NCBI GenBank assembly: GCA_028571685.1
Contig: CM053166.1
Span: forward strand, 62,272,111-62,336,110
Direction: 5' to 3'
Origin: Heterohyrax brucei
Taxonomy: Eukaryota; Chordata; Mammalia; Hyracoidea; Procaviidae
Length of the DNA: 64,000 nucleotides
How positions within the stretch are numbered: position 1 is the stretch's first letter; each line of letters opens with the position of its first letter. Positions 24,801-37,801 of this stretch are shown piece after piece. A program made the translations under genes and the position numbers. Under the pieces are notes generated by a model that did no database searches, was not told where the DNA came from, and saw only the letters and a program-made list of their open reading frames with translations.

Positions 24801-27800
24801 GTTCACTGTTTCCCGGTCTTAGACAAGTAGATTTCTTTCCGCGAAACTACTGTTTTCACAGTGCTAAGTACTCCCAACTCTATCAACAATGTAGGTTTTA
24901 CCAGTTTTCTAAGTCTCTCTTATTTTCTTGTACTTATACTTGGAATTCTCTGTGTAAACCTCTGTAACTTCTCTAGGTAGATGAAGCACAGTGTACTTTC
25001 TCTTGTTTCCATCTGTTACCAATCTTGAGAAACTCATACATTCTCTGTTCACTGTTTCCCGGTCTTAGACAAGGAGATTTCATTCTGCGAAAGTGCTACT
25101 TTCACAGTGCTAAGTACTCCCAACTCTATCAACAATGTAGGTTTTACCAGTTTTCTAAGTCTCTCTTATTTTCTTGTACTTAGACTTGGAATTCTCTGTG
25201 TAAACCTCTGCAACTTCTGTAGGTAGTTGAATCACTGTATACTTTCTCTTGTTTCTATCTGTTACCAATCTTGAGAAACTCATACATTCTCTGTTCACTG
25301 TTTCCCGGTCTTAGACAAGTAGATTTCATTCTGCCGAAGTGCTGTTTTCACCGTGCTAAGTACACCCAACTCTATCAACAATGTAGATTTTACCAGTTTT
25401 CTAAGTCTCTCTTATTTTCTTGTACTTATACTTGGAATTCTCTGTGTAAACCTCTGTAAATTCTCTAAGTAGATGAATCACTGTGTACTTTCTTTTGTTT
25501 CTATCTGTTACCAATCTTGAGAAACTCATACATTCTCTTTTTACTGTTTCGCGGTCCTAGAGAAGTAGATTTCTGTCTGCGAAAATGCTGTTTTCACCGT
25601 GCTAAGTACTCCCAACTCTATCAACAATGTAGGTTTTACCAGTTTTCTAAGTCTCAATTATTTTCTTGTACTTATACTTGGAATTCTCTGTGTAAACCTC
25701 TGTAACTTCTCTAGGTACATGAATCACTGTGCACTTTCTCTTGTTTATATCTGTTAGCAATCTTGAGAAACTCATACATTCTCTGTTCACTGTTTCCCGG
25801 TCCTAGACAAGTAGATTTCTTTCTGCAAAAGTGCTGTTTTCACAGTCCTAAGTATTGCCAACTCTATCAACAATGTAGGTTTTACCAGTTTTCTAAGTCT
25901 CTGTTATTTTCTTGTACTTATACATGGAATTCTCTGTGTAAACCTTTGTAACTTCTCTTGGTAGATGAATCACTGTGTACTTTCTCTTGTTTCTATCTGT
26001 TACTAATCTTGAGAAACTGATACATTCTCTCGTCACTGTTTCCCGGTCTTATACAAGTAGATTTCTTTCTCCGAAAGTGCTGTATTCACAGTGCTACGTA
26101 CTCCCAACTCTATCGCAATGTAGGTTTTACCAGTTTTCTAAGTCTCTCTTATTTTCTTGTAGTTATACTTGGAATTCTGTGTGTAAACCTCTGTGACTTC
26201 TCTAGGTAGATGAATCACTGTGTACTTTCTCTTGCTTCTATCTGTTACCAATCTTGAGAAACTCATACATTCTCTGTTCACTGTTTCGCGGATTTAGAGA
26301 AGTATATTTCTTTGTGCGAAAGTGATGTTTTCACAATGCTCAGTACTGCCAACTCTATCAACAATGTTGGTTTTACCAGTTTTCTAAGTCTCTCTTATTT
26401 TCTTGTACTTATACTTGGAATTCTCTGTGTAAACCTCTGTAACTTCTCTAGGTATGTGAATCACTGTGTACTTTCTCTTGTTTCTATCTGTTACCAATCT
26501 TGAGAAACTGATACATTCTCTGTTCACTGTTTCCCGGTCTTAGACAAGTAGATTTCATTCTGTGAATGTTCTGTTTTCACAGTCCTAAGTACTCCCAACT
26601 CTATCAACAATGTAGGTTTTACCAGTTTTCTAAGTCTCTCTTATTTTCTTGTAGTTATACTTGGAATTCTCTGTGTAAACCTCTGTAACTTCTCTAAGTA
26701 GATGAATCACTGTGTACTTTCTCTTGTTTCTGTCTGTTACCAATCTTGAGAAACTCATACATTCTCCTTTCACTGTTTTACGGTCTTAGAAAAGTAGATT
26801 TCTTTCTGCGAAAGTGCTGTTTTCACAGTGCTAAGTACTCCCAACTCTATCACAATGTAGGTTTTACCAGTTTTCTAAGTCTCTCTTATTTTCCTGTACT
26901 TATACGTGGAATTCTATGTGTAAACCTCTGTAACTTCTCCACGTAGATGAATCACTGTGTACTTTCTCTTGTTTCTATCTGTTACCAATCTTGAGAAACT
27001 CATACATTCTCTGTTCACTGTTTCCCGGTATTAGGGAAGTAGATTTCATTCTGCGAAAGTGCTGTTTTCACAGTGCTAAGTACTCCCAACTCTATCAACA
27101 ATGTAGGTTTTAACAGTTTTCTAAGACTCTCTTATTTGGTTGCACTTATACTTGGAATTCTCTGTGTAAACCTCTGTAACTTCGCTAGGTAGATGAATCA
27201 CTGTGTACTTTCTGTTTTTTCTATCTGTTATCAATCTTGAGAAACTCATACATTCTCTGTTCACTGTTTTCCCGGTCTTAGAGAAGTAGATTTCTTTGTG
27301 CGAAAGTGATGTTTTCACAATGCTAAGTACTCCCAACTCTATCAACAATGTAGGTTTAACCAGTTTTCTAAGTTTCTCTTATTTTCTTGGAGTTACACTT
27401 GAAATTGTCTGTGAAAATCTCTGTAACTTCTCTAGATAGATGAATCACTGTGTACTTTCTCTTGTTTCTATCTGTTAACAATCTTGAGAAACTCATACAT
27501 TCTCTGTTCACTGTTTCCCGGTCTTAGACAAGTAGATTTCTTTCTGCGAAACTGCTGCTTTCACAGTGCTATGTACTCCCAACTCTATCACAATGTAGGT
27601 TTTAACAGTTTTCTAAGTCTCTCTTATTTTCTTGTAGTTATACTTGGAATTCTGTGTGTAAACTTCTGTAACTTCTCTAGGTAGATGAATCACTGTGTAC
27701 TTTCTCTTGTTTCTATCTGTTACCAATCTTGAGAAACTCATAGATTCTCTGTTCACTGTTTACCGGTCTTGGACAAGTAGATTGCATTCTGCCAAAGTGC

Positions 27801-29695
27801 TGTTTTCATCGGGCTAAGTACTGCCAACTCTGTCAACAGTGTAGGTTTTACCAGTGTTCTAAGTCTCGCTTATTTTCTTGTACTTATACTTGGAATTCTC
27901 TGTGTAAACCTCTGTGACTTCGCTAGGTAGATGAATCCCTGTGTAATTTCTCTTGTTTCTATCTGTTACCAATCTTGAGAAACACATACATTCTCTGTTC
28001 CCTGTTTCCCGGTCTTAGACAAGTAGATTTCATTCTGCAAAAGTGCTACTTTCACAGTTCTAAGTACTCCCAACTCTATGAACAATGTAGGTTTTACCAG
28101 TTATCTGAATCTCTCTTATTTTCTTGTACTTATACTTGGAATTCTCTGTGTAAACCTCTGTAACTTCTCTAGGTAGATGAATCACTGTGTACATTCTCTT
28201 GTTTCTAACTGTTACCAATCTTGAGAAACTCATACATTCTCTGTTCACTGTTTCACGGATTTAGAGAAGTAGATTTCCTTGTGCGAAAGTGATGTTTTCA
28301 CAATGCTCAGCACTCCCAACTCTATCAACATTGTAGGTTTTACCAGATTTCTAAGTCTCTCTTATTTTCTTGTACTAATAGTTGGAATTCTCTATGTAAA
28401 CCTCTGCAACTTCTGTAGGTTTTTGAATCACTGTATACTTTCTCTTTTTTCTATCTGTTATCAATCTTGAGAAACTCATACATTCTCTTTTCAGTGTTTC
28501 GCGGTCTTAGAGAAGTAGATTTCTTTCTGCGAAAGTGCTGTTTTCACAGTGCTAAGTACTCCCAACTCTATCAACCATGTAGGTTTTACTAGTTTTCTAA
28601 GTCTCTCTTATTTTCTTGTACTTATACTTGGAATTCTGTGTGTAAACCTCTGCAACTTCTGTAGGTAGTTGAATCACTGTATACTTTCTCTTGTTTCTAT
28701 CTGTTACCAATCTTGAGAAACTCATACATTCTCTTTTCACTGTTTTGCGGTCTCAGAGAAGTAGATTTTTTTCTGAGAAAGTGCTGTTTTCACAGTGCTA
28801 AGTACTCCCAACTCTATCAACAATGTAGATTTTACCAGTTTTCTAAGTCCCTCTAATTTTCTTGTACTTATACATGGAATTCTGTGTGTAAACCTCTGTA
28901 ACTTCTCTAGGTAGATGAATCACTGTTTACTTTCTCTTGTTTGTATCTGTTACCAATCTTGAGGAACTCATACATTCTCTGTTCACTGTTTGGCGGATTT
29001 AGAGAAGTAGATTTCTTTGTGCGAATATGATGTTTTCACAATGCTAAGTACTCCCAACTCTATCAACAATGTAGGTTTTACCAATTTTCTAAGTCTCTCT
29101 TACTTTCTTGTACTTATACTTGGAATTCTCTGTGTAAACCTCTGTAACTTCTCTAGGTATGTGAATCACTGTGCAGTTTCTCTTGTTTCTATCTGTTACC
29201 AATCTTGAGAAACTCATACATTCTCTGTTCACTGTTTCCCGCTCTTAGACAAGTAGATTTCTTTCTGCGAAAGTGCTGTTTTCACAGTGCTAAGTACTCC
29301 CAACTCTATCATAATGTAGGTTTTACCAGTTTTCTAAGTTTCTGGTATTTTCTTGGAGTTACACTTGGAATTCTCTATGAAAACCTCTGTAACTTCTCTA
29401 GATAGATGAATCACTGTGTACTTTCTCTTGTTTCTATCTGTTACCAATCTTGAGAAACTCATACATTCTCTGTTCACTGTTTCCCGGTCTTAGACAAGTA
29501 GATTGTTTTCTGCGAAAGTACTGTTTTCACAATGCTAAGTTCTCCCAACTCTATCAACAATGTAGGTTTTACCAGTTTTCTAAGTCTCTCTTATTTTCTT
29601 GTAATTATACTTGGAATTCTCTGTGTAAACCTCTGTAACTTCGCTAGGTAGATGAATCACTGTGTACTTTCTCTTGTTTCTATCTGTTACCAATC

Positions 29696-30678
29696 TTGAG
29701 AAACTCATACATTCTCTGTTCACTGTTTCCCGGTGTTAGACAAGTAGATTTCATTCTGCGAAAGTGCTGTTTTCACAGTGCTAAGTACTCCCAACTCTAT
29801 CAACAATGTAGGTTTTAAAAGTTTTCTAAATCTCTCTTATTTTCCTGTACTTATACTTGGAATTCTCTGTGTAAATCTCTGTAACTTCTCTACGTAGATG
29901 AATCACTGTGTACTTTCTCTTGTTTCTATCTGTTACCAATCTTGAGAAACTCATACATTCTCTGTTCACTGTTTCCCGGTTTTAGACAAGTAGATTTCAT
30001 TCTGCCAAAGTGCTGTTTTCACAGTGCTAGGTACTCCCAACTCTATCAACAATGTAGGTTTTACCAGTTTTCTAAGTCTCTCTTATTTTCTTGTACTTAT
30101 ACTTGGAATTCTCTGTGTAAACCTCTGTAACTTCTTTAGGTAGATGAATCACTGTGTACTTTCTCTTGTTTCTATCTGTTACCAATCTTCAGAAACTCAT
30201 ACATTTTCTGTTCACTGTTTCCCGTTCTTAGACCAGTAGATTTCATTCCGCAAAGGTGCTGTTTTCACCGTCCTAAGTACTCCCAACTATATCAACAATG
30301 TAGGTTTTACCAGTTTTCTAAGTCTCTCTTATTTTCTTGTACTTATACTTGGAATTCTCTGTGTAAACCTCTGTAACTTCTCTAGGTAGGTGAATCACTG
30401 TGTACTTTCTCTTGTTTCTATCTTTTCCAGTCTTGAGAAACTCATACATTCTGTGTTCACTGTTTCCCGGTCTAAGAGTAGTAGATTTCTTTCTGTGAAA
30501 GTGCTGTTTTCACAGTGCTAAGTACTCCCAACTCTATCAACAATGTAGGTTTTACCAGTTTTCTAAGTCTCTCTTAATTTCTTGTACTTATACTTGGAAT
30601 TCTCTGTGTAAACCTCTGTAACTTCGCTAGGTAGATGAATCACTGTGTACTTTCTCTTGTTTCTATCTGTTACCAATC
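29696..30678 (+). repeat. c-d-e-f module, occurrence 1 (followed by g)
   Basis: Four monomers. c has GTTTTAAAAGTTTTC and TCTACGTAG, d has CCCGGTTTTAGAC, e has TTCAGAAACTC and GACCAGTAG, f has CTTTTCCAGTC. The module is followed by g, h, i and so on. Confidence 0.8.
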
Positions 30679-32643
30679 TTGAGAAACTCATACATTCTCT
30701 GTTCACTGTTTCCCGGTCTTAGACAAGTAGATTTTATTCTGCGAAAGTGCTGTTTTTACAGTGCTAAGTACTCCCAACTCTATCAACAATGTAGGTTTTA
30801 CCAGGTTTCTAAATCTCTCTTATTTTCTTGTACTTATACTTGGAATTCTCTGTGTAAACCTCTGTGACTTTTCTAGGTAGATGAATCACTGTGTACTTTC
30901 TCTTGTTTCTATCTGTTACCAATCTTGAGAAACTCAGACATTCTCTTTTCACTGTTTCGCGGTCTTAGAGAAGTAGATTTCTTTCTGCGAAAGTGCTGTT
31001 TTCACAGTGCTAAGTACTCCCAACTCTATCAAGAATGTAGGTTTTAACAGTTTTCTAAGTGTCTCTTATTTTCTTGTACTTATACTTTGAATTCTCTGTG
31101 TAAACCCCTGGAACTTCTGTAGATAGTTGAATCACTGTGTACTTTCTCCTGTTTCTATCTGTTACCAATCTTGGGAAACTCATACATTCTTTGTTCACTT
31201 TTTCCCGGTCTTAGACAAGTAGATTTCTTTCTGCGAAAGTGCTGTTTTCACAGTGCTAAGTATTCCCACCTCTATCAACAATCTAGCTTTTACCAGTTTT
31301 CTAAGTCTCTCTTATTTTCTTGTACTTATACTTTGAATTCTATGTGTAAACCTCTGTAACTTCGCCAGTTAGATGAATCACTGTGTACTTTCTCTTGTTT
31401 CTATCTGTTACCAATCTTGAGAAATTCATACACTCTGTTCACTGTTTCCCGGTCTTAGACAAGTAGATTTCTTTCTGCGAAAGTGCTGTTTTCACAGTGC
31501 TAAGTACTCCCAACTCTATCAACAATGTAGGTTTTACTAGTTTTCTAAATCTTTCTTATTTTCTTGTACTTATACTTGGAATTCTCTGTGTAAACCTCTG
31601 TAAATTCTCTAAGTAGATGAATCACTGTGTACTTTCTCTTTTTTCTGTCTGTTACCAATCTTGAGAAACTCATACATTCTCCGTTCACCGTTTCCCGGTC
31701 TTAGACAAGTAGATTTCATTCTGCCAAAGTGCTGTTTTCACCGGGCTAAGTACTCCCAACTCTATCAACAATGTAGGTTTTACCAGTTTTCTAAGTCTCT
31801 CTTATTTTCTTTACTTATACTTGGAATTCTCTGTGTAAACCTCTGTAACTTAGCTAAGTAGATGAATCACTGTGTACTTTCTCTTGTTTCTATCTGTTAC
31901 CAATCTTGAGAAACTCATACATTCTCTGTTCACTGTTTACCGGTCTTAGAGAAGTAGATTTCTTTCTGAGAAAGTGCTGTTTTCACAGTGCTAAGAACTC
32001 CCAACTCTATCAAAAAGGTAGGTTTTACAAGTTTTCTAAGTGACTCTTATTTTCGTGTACTTATACTTGGAATTCTCTGTGTAAACCTCTGTAACTTCGC
32101 TAGGTAGATGAATCACTGTGTACTTTCTCTTTTTTCTGTCTGTTACCAATCTTGAGAAATTAATACATTCTCTGTTCACTGTTTCCCGGTCTTAGACAAG
32201 TAGATTTCTTTCTGCGAAAGTGCTGTTTTCACAGTGCTAAATACTCCCAACTTTATCAACAATGTAGGTTTCACTAGTTTTCTAAATCTCTCTTACTTTC
32301 TTGTACTTATACTTGGAAGTCTGTGTGTAAACCTCTGTAACTTCTCTAGGGAGATGAATCACTGTGTACTTTCTCTTGTTTCTATCTGTTACCAATCTTG
32401 AGAAACTCATACATTCTCTGTTCACTGTTTCCCGGTCTCAGAGAAGTAGATTTCATTCTGCCAAAGTGCTGTTTTCACAGTGCTAAGTACTCCCAACTCT
32501 ATCAACAATGTAGGTTTTACCAGTTTTCTAAATCTCTCTTATTTTCTTATACTTATACTTGGAATTCTCTGTGTAAACCTCTGTAACTTCTCTAAGTAGA
32601 TGAATCACTGTGTACTTTCTCTTGTTTCTATCTGTTACCAATC
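30679..32643 (+). repeat. 8-monomer tandem unit, copy 1 (1965 bp)
   Basis: Monomers g-h-i-j-k-l-m-n. The unit is repeated immediately at 32644-34608. The shared rare variants include GTTTTTACAG (g), CAAGAATGTAGG and CCCCTGGAAC (h), CTTGGGAAAC (i), the shortened CATACACTCTG (j), and TTTCTTTACTTAT (k). Exact agreement of all these types in order makes a block duplication certain in outline. Its edges are only known to within tens of bases. Confidence 0.87.
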
Positions 32644-34608
32644 TTGAGAAACTCATACATTCTCTGTTCACTGTTTCCCGGTCTTAGACAAGTAGATTTT
32701 ATTCTGCGAAAGTGCTGTTTTTACAGTGCTAAGTACTCCCAACTCTATCAACAATGTAGGTTTTACCAGGTTTCTAAATCTCTCTTATTTTCTTGTACTT
32801 ATACTTGGAATTCTCTGTGTAAACCTCTGTGACTTTTCTAGGTAGATGAATCACTGTGTACTTTCTCTTGTTTCTATCTGTTACCAATCTTGAGAAACTC
32901 ATACATTCTCTTTTCACTGTTTCGCGGTCTTAGAGAAGTAGATTTCTTTCTGGGAAAGTGCTGTTTTCACAGTGCTAAGTACTCCCAACTCTATCAAGAA
33001 TGTAGGTTTTAACAGTTTTCTAAGTGTCTCTTATTTTCTTGTACTTATACTTTGAATTCTCTGTGTAAACCCCTGGAACTTCTGTAGATAGTTGAATCAC
33101 TGTGTACTTTCTCCTGTTTCTATCTGTTACCAATCTTGGGAAACTCATACATTCTTTGTTCACTTTTTCCCGGTCTTAGACAAGTAGATTTCTTTCTGCG
33201 AAAGTGCTGTTTTCACAGTGCTAAGTATTCCCACCTCTATCAACAATCTAGCTTTTACCAGTTTTCTAAGTCTCTCTTATTTTCTTGTACTTATACTTTG
33301 AATTCTATGTGTAAACCTCTGTAACTTCGCCAGTTAGATGAATCACTGTGTACTTTCTCTTGTTTCTATCTGTTACCAATCTTGAGAAATTCATACACTC
33401 TGTTCACTGTTTCCCGGTCTTAGACAAGTAGATTTCTTTCTGCGAAAGTGCTGTTTTCACAGTGCTAAGTACTCCCAACTCTATCAACAATGTAGGTTTT
33501 ACTAGTTTTCTAAATCTTTCTTATTTTCTTGTACTTATACTTGGAATTCTCTGTGTAAACCTCTGTAAATTCTCTAGGTAGATGAATCACTGTGTACTTT
33601 CTCTTTTTTCTGTCTGTTACCAATCTTGAGAAACTCATACATTCTCCGTTCACTGTTTCCCGGTCTTAGACAAGTAGATTTCATTCTGCCAAAGTGCTGT
33701 TTTCACCGGGCTAAGTACTCCCAACTCTATCAACAATGTAGGTTTTACCAGTTTTCTAAGTCTCTCTTATTTTCTTTACTTATACTTGGAATTCTCTGTG
33801 TAAACCTCTGTAACTTAGCTAAGTAGATGAATCACTGTGTACTTTCTCTTGTTTCTATCTGTTACCAATCTTGAGAAACTCATACATTCTCTGTTCACTG
33901 TTTACCGGTCTTAGAGAAGTAGATTTCTTTCTGAGAAAGTGCTGTTTTCACAGTGCTAAGAACTCCCAACTCTATCAAAAAGGTAGGTTTTACCAGTTTT
34001 CTAAGTGGCACTTATTTTCGTGTACTTATACTTGGAATTCTCTGTGTAAACCTCTGTAACTTCGCTAGGTAGATGAATCACTGTGTACTTTCTCTTTTTT
34101 CTGTCTGTTACCAATCTTGAGAAATTAATACATTCTCTGTTCACTGTTTCCCGGTCTTAGACAAGTAGATTTCTTTCTGCGAAAGTGCTGTTTTCACAGT
34201 GCTAAATACTCCCAACTTTATCAACAATGTAGGTTTCACTAGTTTTCTAAATCTCTCTTACTTTCTTGTACTTATACTTGGAAGTCTGTGTGTAAACCTC
34301 TGTAACTTCTCTAGGTAGATGAATCACTGTGTACTTTCTCTTGTTTCTATCTGTTACCAATCTTGAGAAACTCATACATTCTCTGTTCACTGTTTCCCGG
34401 TCTCAGAGAAGTAGATTTCATTCTGCCAAAGTGCTGTTTTCACAATGCTAAGTACTCCCAACTCTATCAACAATGTAGGTTTTACCAGTTTTCTAAATCT
34501 CTCTTATTTTCTTGTACTTATACTTGGAATTCTCTGTGTAAACCTCTGTAACTTCTCTAAGTAGATGAATCACTGTGTACTTTCTCTTGTTTCTATCTGT
34601 TACCAATC
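32644..34608 (+). repeat. 8-monomer tandem unit, copy 2 (1965 bp)
   Basis: Repeat of g-h-i-j-k-l-m-n with scattered substitutions, such as AGTGGCAC against AGTGACTC near 34010. After n the array continues with a c-type monomer rather than g, which ends this duplication. Confidence 0.87.
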
Positions 34609-36328
34609 TTGAGAAACTCATACATTCTCTTTTCACTGTTTCCCGGTCTTAGACAAGTAGATTTCATTCTGCGAAAGTGCTGTTTTCACAGTGCTAAGTA
34701 CTCCCAACTCTATCAACAATGTAGGTTTTAAAAGTTTTCTAAATCTCTCTTATTTTCCTGTACTTATACTTGGAATTCTCTGTGTAAACCTCTGTAACTT
34801 CTCTACGTAGATGAATCACTGTGTACTTTCTCTTGTTTCTATCTGTTACCAATCTTGAGAAACTCATACATTCTCTGTTCACTGTTTCCCGGTTTTAGAC
34901 AAGTAGATTTCTTTCTGCGAAAGTGCTGTTTTCACAGTGCTAAGTACTCCCAACTCTATCATAATGTAGGTTTTACCAGTTTTCTAAGTTTCTGGTATTT
35001 TCTTGGAGTTACACTTGGAATTCTCTATGAAAACCTCTGTAACTTCTCTAGATAGATGAATCACTGTGTACTTTCTCTTGTTTCTATCTGTTACCAATCT
35101 TGAGAAACTCATACATTCTCTGTTCACTGTTTCCCGGTCTTAGACAAGTAGATTGTTTTCTGCGAAAGTACTGTTTTCACAATGCTAAGTACTCCCAACT
35201 CTATCAACAATGTAGGTTTTACCAGTTTTCTAAGTCTCTCTTATTTTCTTGTAATTGTACTTGGAATTCTCTGTGTAAACCTCTGTAACTTCGCTAGGTA
35301 GATGAATCACTGTGTACTTTCTCTTGTTTCTATCTGTTACCAATCTTCAGAAACTCATACATTTTCTGTTCACTGTTTCCCGTTCTTAGACCAGTAGATT
35401 TCATTCCGCAAAGGTGCTGTTTTCACCGTCCTAAGTACTCCCAACTATATCAACAATGTAGGTTTTACCAGTTTTCTAAGTCTCTCTTATTTTCTTGTAC
35501 TTATACTTGGAATTCTCTGTGTAAACCTCTGTAACTTCTCTAGGTAGATGAATCACTGTGTACTTTCTCTTGTTTCTATCTTTTCCAGTCTTGAGAAACT
35601 CATACATTCTGTGTTCACTGTTTCCCGGTCTAAGAGTAGTAGATTTCTTTCTGTGAAAGTGCTGTTTTCACAGTGCTAAGTACTCCCAACTCTATCAACA
35701 ATGTAGGTTTTACCAGTTTTCTAAATCTCTCTTAATTTCTTGTACTTATACTTGGAATTCTCTGTGTAAACCTCTGTAACTTCGCTAGGTAGATGAATCA
35801 CTGTGTACTTTCTCTTGTTTCTATCTGTTACCAATCTTGAGAAACTCATACATTCTCTGTTCACTGTTTCCCGGTCTTAGACAAGTAGATTTTATTCTGC
35901 GAAAGTGCTGTTTTTACAGTGCTAAGTACTCCCAACTCTATCAACAATGTAGGTTTTACCAGGTTTCTAAATCTCTCTTATTTTCTTGTACTTATACTTG
36001 GAATTCTCTGTGTAAACCTCTGTGACTTTTCTAGGTAGATGAATCACTGTGTACTTTCTCTTGTTTCTATCTGTTACCAATCTTGAGAAACTCATACATT
36101 CTCTTTTCACTGTTTCGCGGTCTTAGAGAAGTAGATTTCTTTCTGCGAAAGTGCTGTTTTCACAGTGCTAAGTACTCCCAACTCTATCAAGAATGTAGGT
36201 TTTAACAGTTTTCTAAGTGTCTCTTATTTTCTTGTACTTATACTTTGAATTCTCTGTGTAAACCCCTGGAACTTCTGTAGATAGTTGAATCACTGTGTAC
36301 TTTCTCCTGTTTCTATCTGTTACCAATC

Positions 36329-36573
36329 TTGGGAAACTCATACATTCTTTGTTCACTTTTTCCCGGTCTTAGACAAGTAGATTTCTTTCTGCGAAAGTGC
36401 TGTTTTCACAGTGCTAAGTATTCCCACCTCTATCATAATGTAGGATTTACCAGTTTTCTAAGTTTCTGGTATTTTCTTGGAGTTACACTTGGAATTCTCT
36501 ATGAAAACCTCTGTAACTTCTCTAGATAGATGAATCACTGTGTACTTTCTCTTGTTTCTATCTGTTACCAATC
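36329..36573 (+). repeat. Chimeric monomer i/a
   Basis: The first half is type i (CTTGGGAAACTC, TATTCCCACCTC). From ATCATAATG onward it is type a (TTTCTGGTATTTTC, GGAGTTACAC). The switch lies within the conserved TCTATCA stretch near 36432. Confidence 0.82.
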
Positions 36574-36819
36574 TTGAGAAACTCATACATTCTCTGTTCA
36601 CTGTTTCCCGGTCTTAGACAAGAAGATTTTTTTCTGCGAATGTACTGTTTTCACAGTGGAAAGTTCTCCCAACTCTATCAACAATGTAGGTTTTACCAGT
36701 TTTCTAAGTCTCTCTTATTTTCTTGTAATTATACTTGGAATTCTCTGTGTAAACCTCTGTAACTTCGCTACGTAGATTAATCACTGTATACTTTCTCTTG
36801 TTTGTATCTGTTAAAATCT

Positions 36820-37801
36820 TGAGAAACTCATACATTCTCTGTTCACTGTTTCCCGGTGTTAGACAAGTAGATTTCATTCTGCGAAAGTGCTGTTTTCACA
36901 GTGCTAAGTACTCCCAACTCTATCAACAATGTAGGTTTTAAAAGTTTTCTAAATCTCTCTTATTTTCCTGTACTTATACTTGGAATTCTCTGTGTAAACC
37001 TCTGTAACTTCTCTACGTAGATGAATCACTGTGTACTTTCTCTTGTTTCTATCTGTTACCAATCTTGAGAAACTCACACATTCTCTGTTCACTGTTTCCC
37101 GGTTTTAGACAAGTAGATTTCATTCTGCCAAAGTGCTGTTTTCACAGTGGTAAGTACTCCCAACTCTATCAACAATGTAGGTTTTACCAGTTTTCAAAGT
37201 CTCTCTTATTTTCTTGTACTTATACTTGGAATTCTCTGTGTAAACCTCTGTAACTTCTTTAGGTAGATGAATCACTGTGTACTTTCTCTTGTTTCTATCT
37301 CTTACCAATCTTCAGAAACTCATACATTTTCTGTTCACTGTTTCCCGTTCTTAGACCAGTAGATTTCATTCCGCAAAGGTGCTGTTTTCACCGTCCTAAG
37401 TACTCCCAACTATATCAACAATGTAGGTTTTACCAGTTTTCTAAGTCTCTCTTATTTTCTTGTACTTATACTTGGAATTCTCTGTGTAAACCTCTGTAAC
37501 TTCTCTAGGTAGATGAATCACTGTGTACTTTCTCTTGTTTCTATCTTTACCAGTCTTGAGAAACTCATACATTCTGTGTTCACTGTTTCCCGGTCTAAGA
37601 GAAGTAGATTTCTTTCTGTGAAAGTGCTGTTTTCACAGTGCTAAGTACTCCCAACTCTATCAACAATGTAGGTTTTACCAGTTTTCTAAGTCTCTCTTAA
37701 TTTCTTGTACTTATACTTGGAATTCTCTGTGTAAACCTGTGTAACTTCGCTAGGTAGATGAATCACTGTGTACTTTCTCTTGTTTCTATCTGTTACCAAT
37801 C
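36820..37801 (+). repeat. c-d-e-f module, occurrence 2 (followed by g)
   Basis: Same four monomer types in the same order. d here has the CAGTGGTAAG and TTTTCAAAG variants shared with occurrence 3. Confidence 0.8.

Larger units (their letters stand above)
17863..28712 (+). repeat. Mixed-class block B1
   Basis: About 44 monomers without a dominant long period. It introduces M-class copies (GCGGATTTAGAG, GTGCGAAAGTGATG, ACAATGCTCAG) at about 17690, 18440, 19915, 22860, 23600, 26290 and 28260. It also holds copies with the linked variants TTGGAGTTACACTTGG and TCTGTGAAAACC, and copies with the one-base-shorter TATCACAATG. A local three-monomer repeat (738 bp) is visible, because M copies at 22860 and 23599 share GCGAAAATGATG and CACTGTTTACTTTC. 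Nothing non-satellite is present. Confidence 0.8.

Noticed and set aside
27121-28248. Open frames on the opposite strand (27121-27348, 28060-28248; also 37120-37308, 40313-40501, 55516-55698)
   Set aside because: They are antisense readings of ordinary monomers in which the usual stop happens to be changed. The duplicate pair at 37120 and 40313 simply reflects the 13-monomer duplication.
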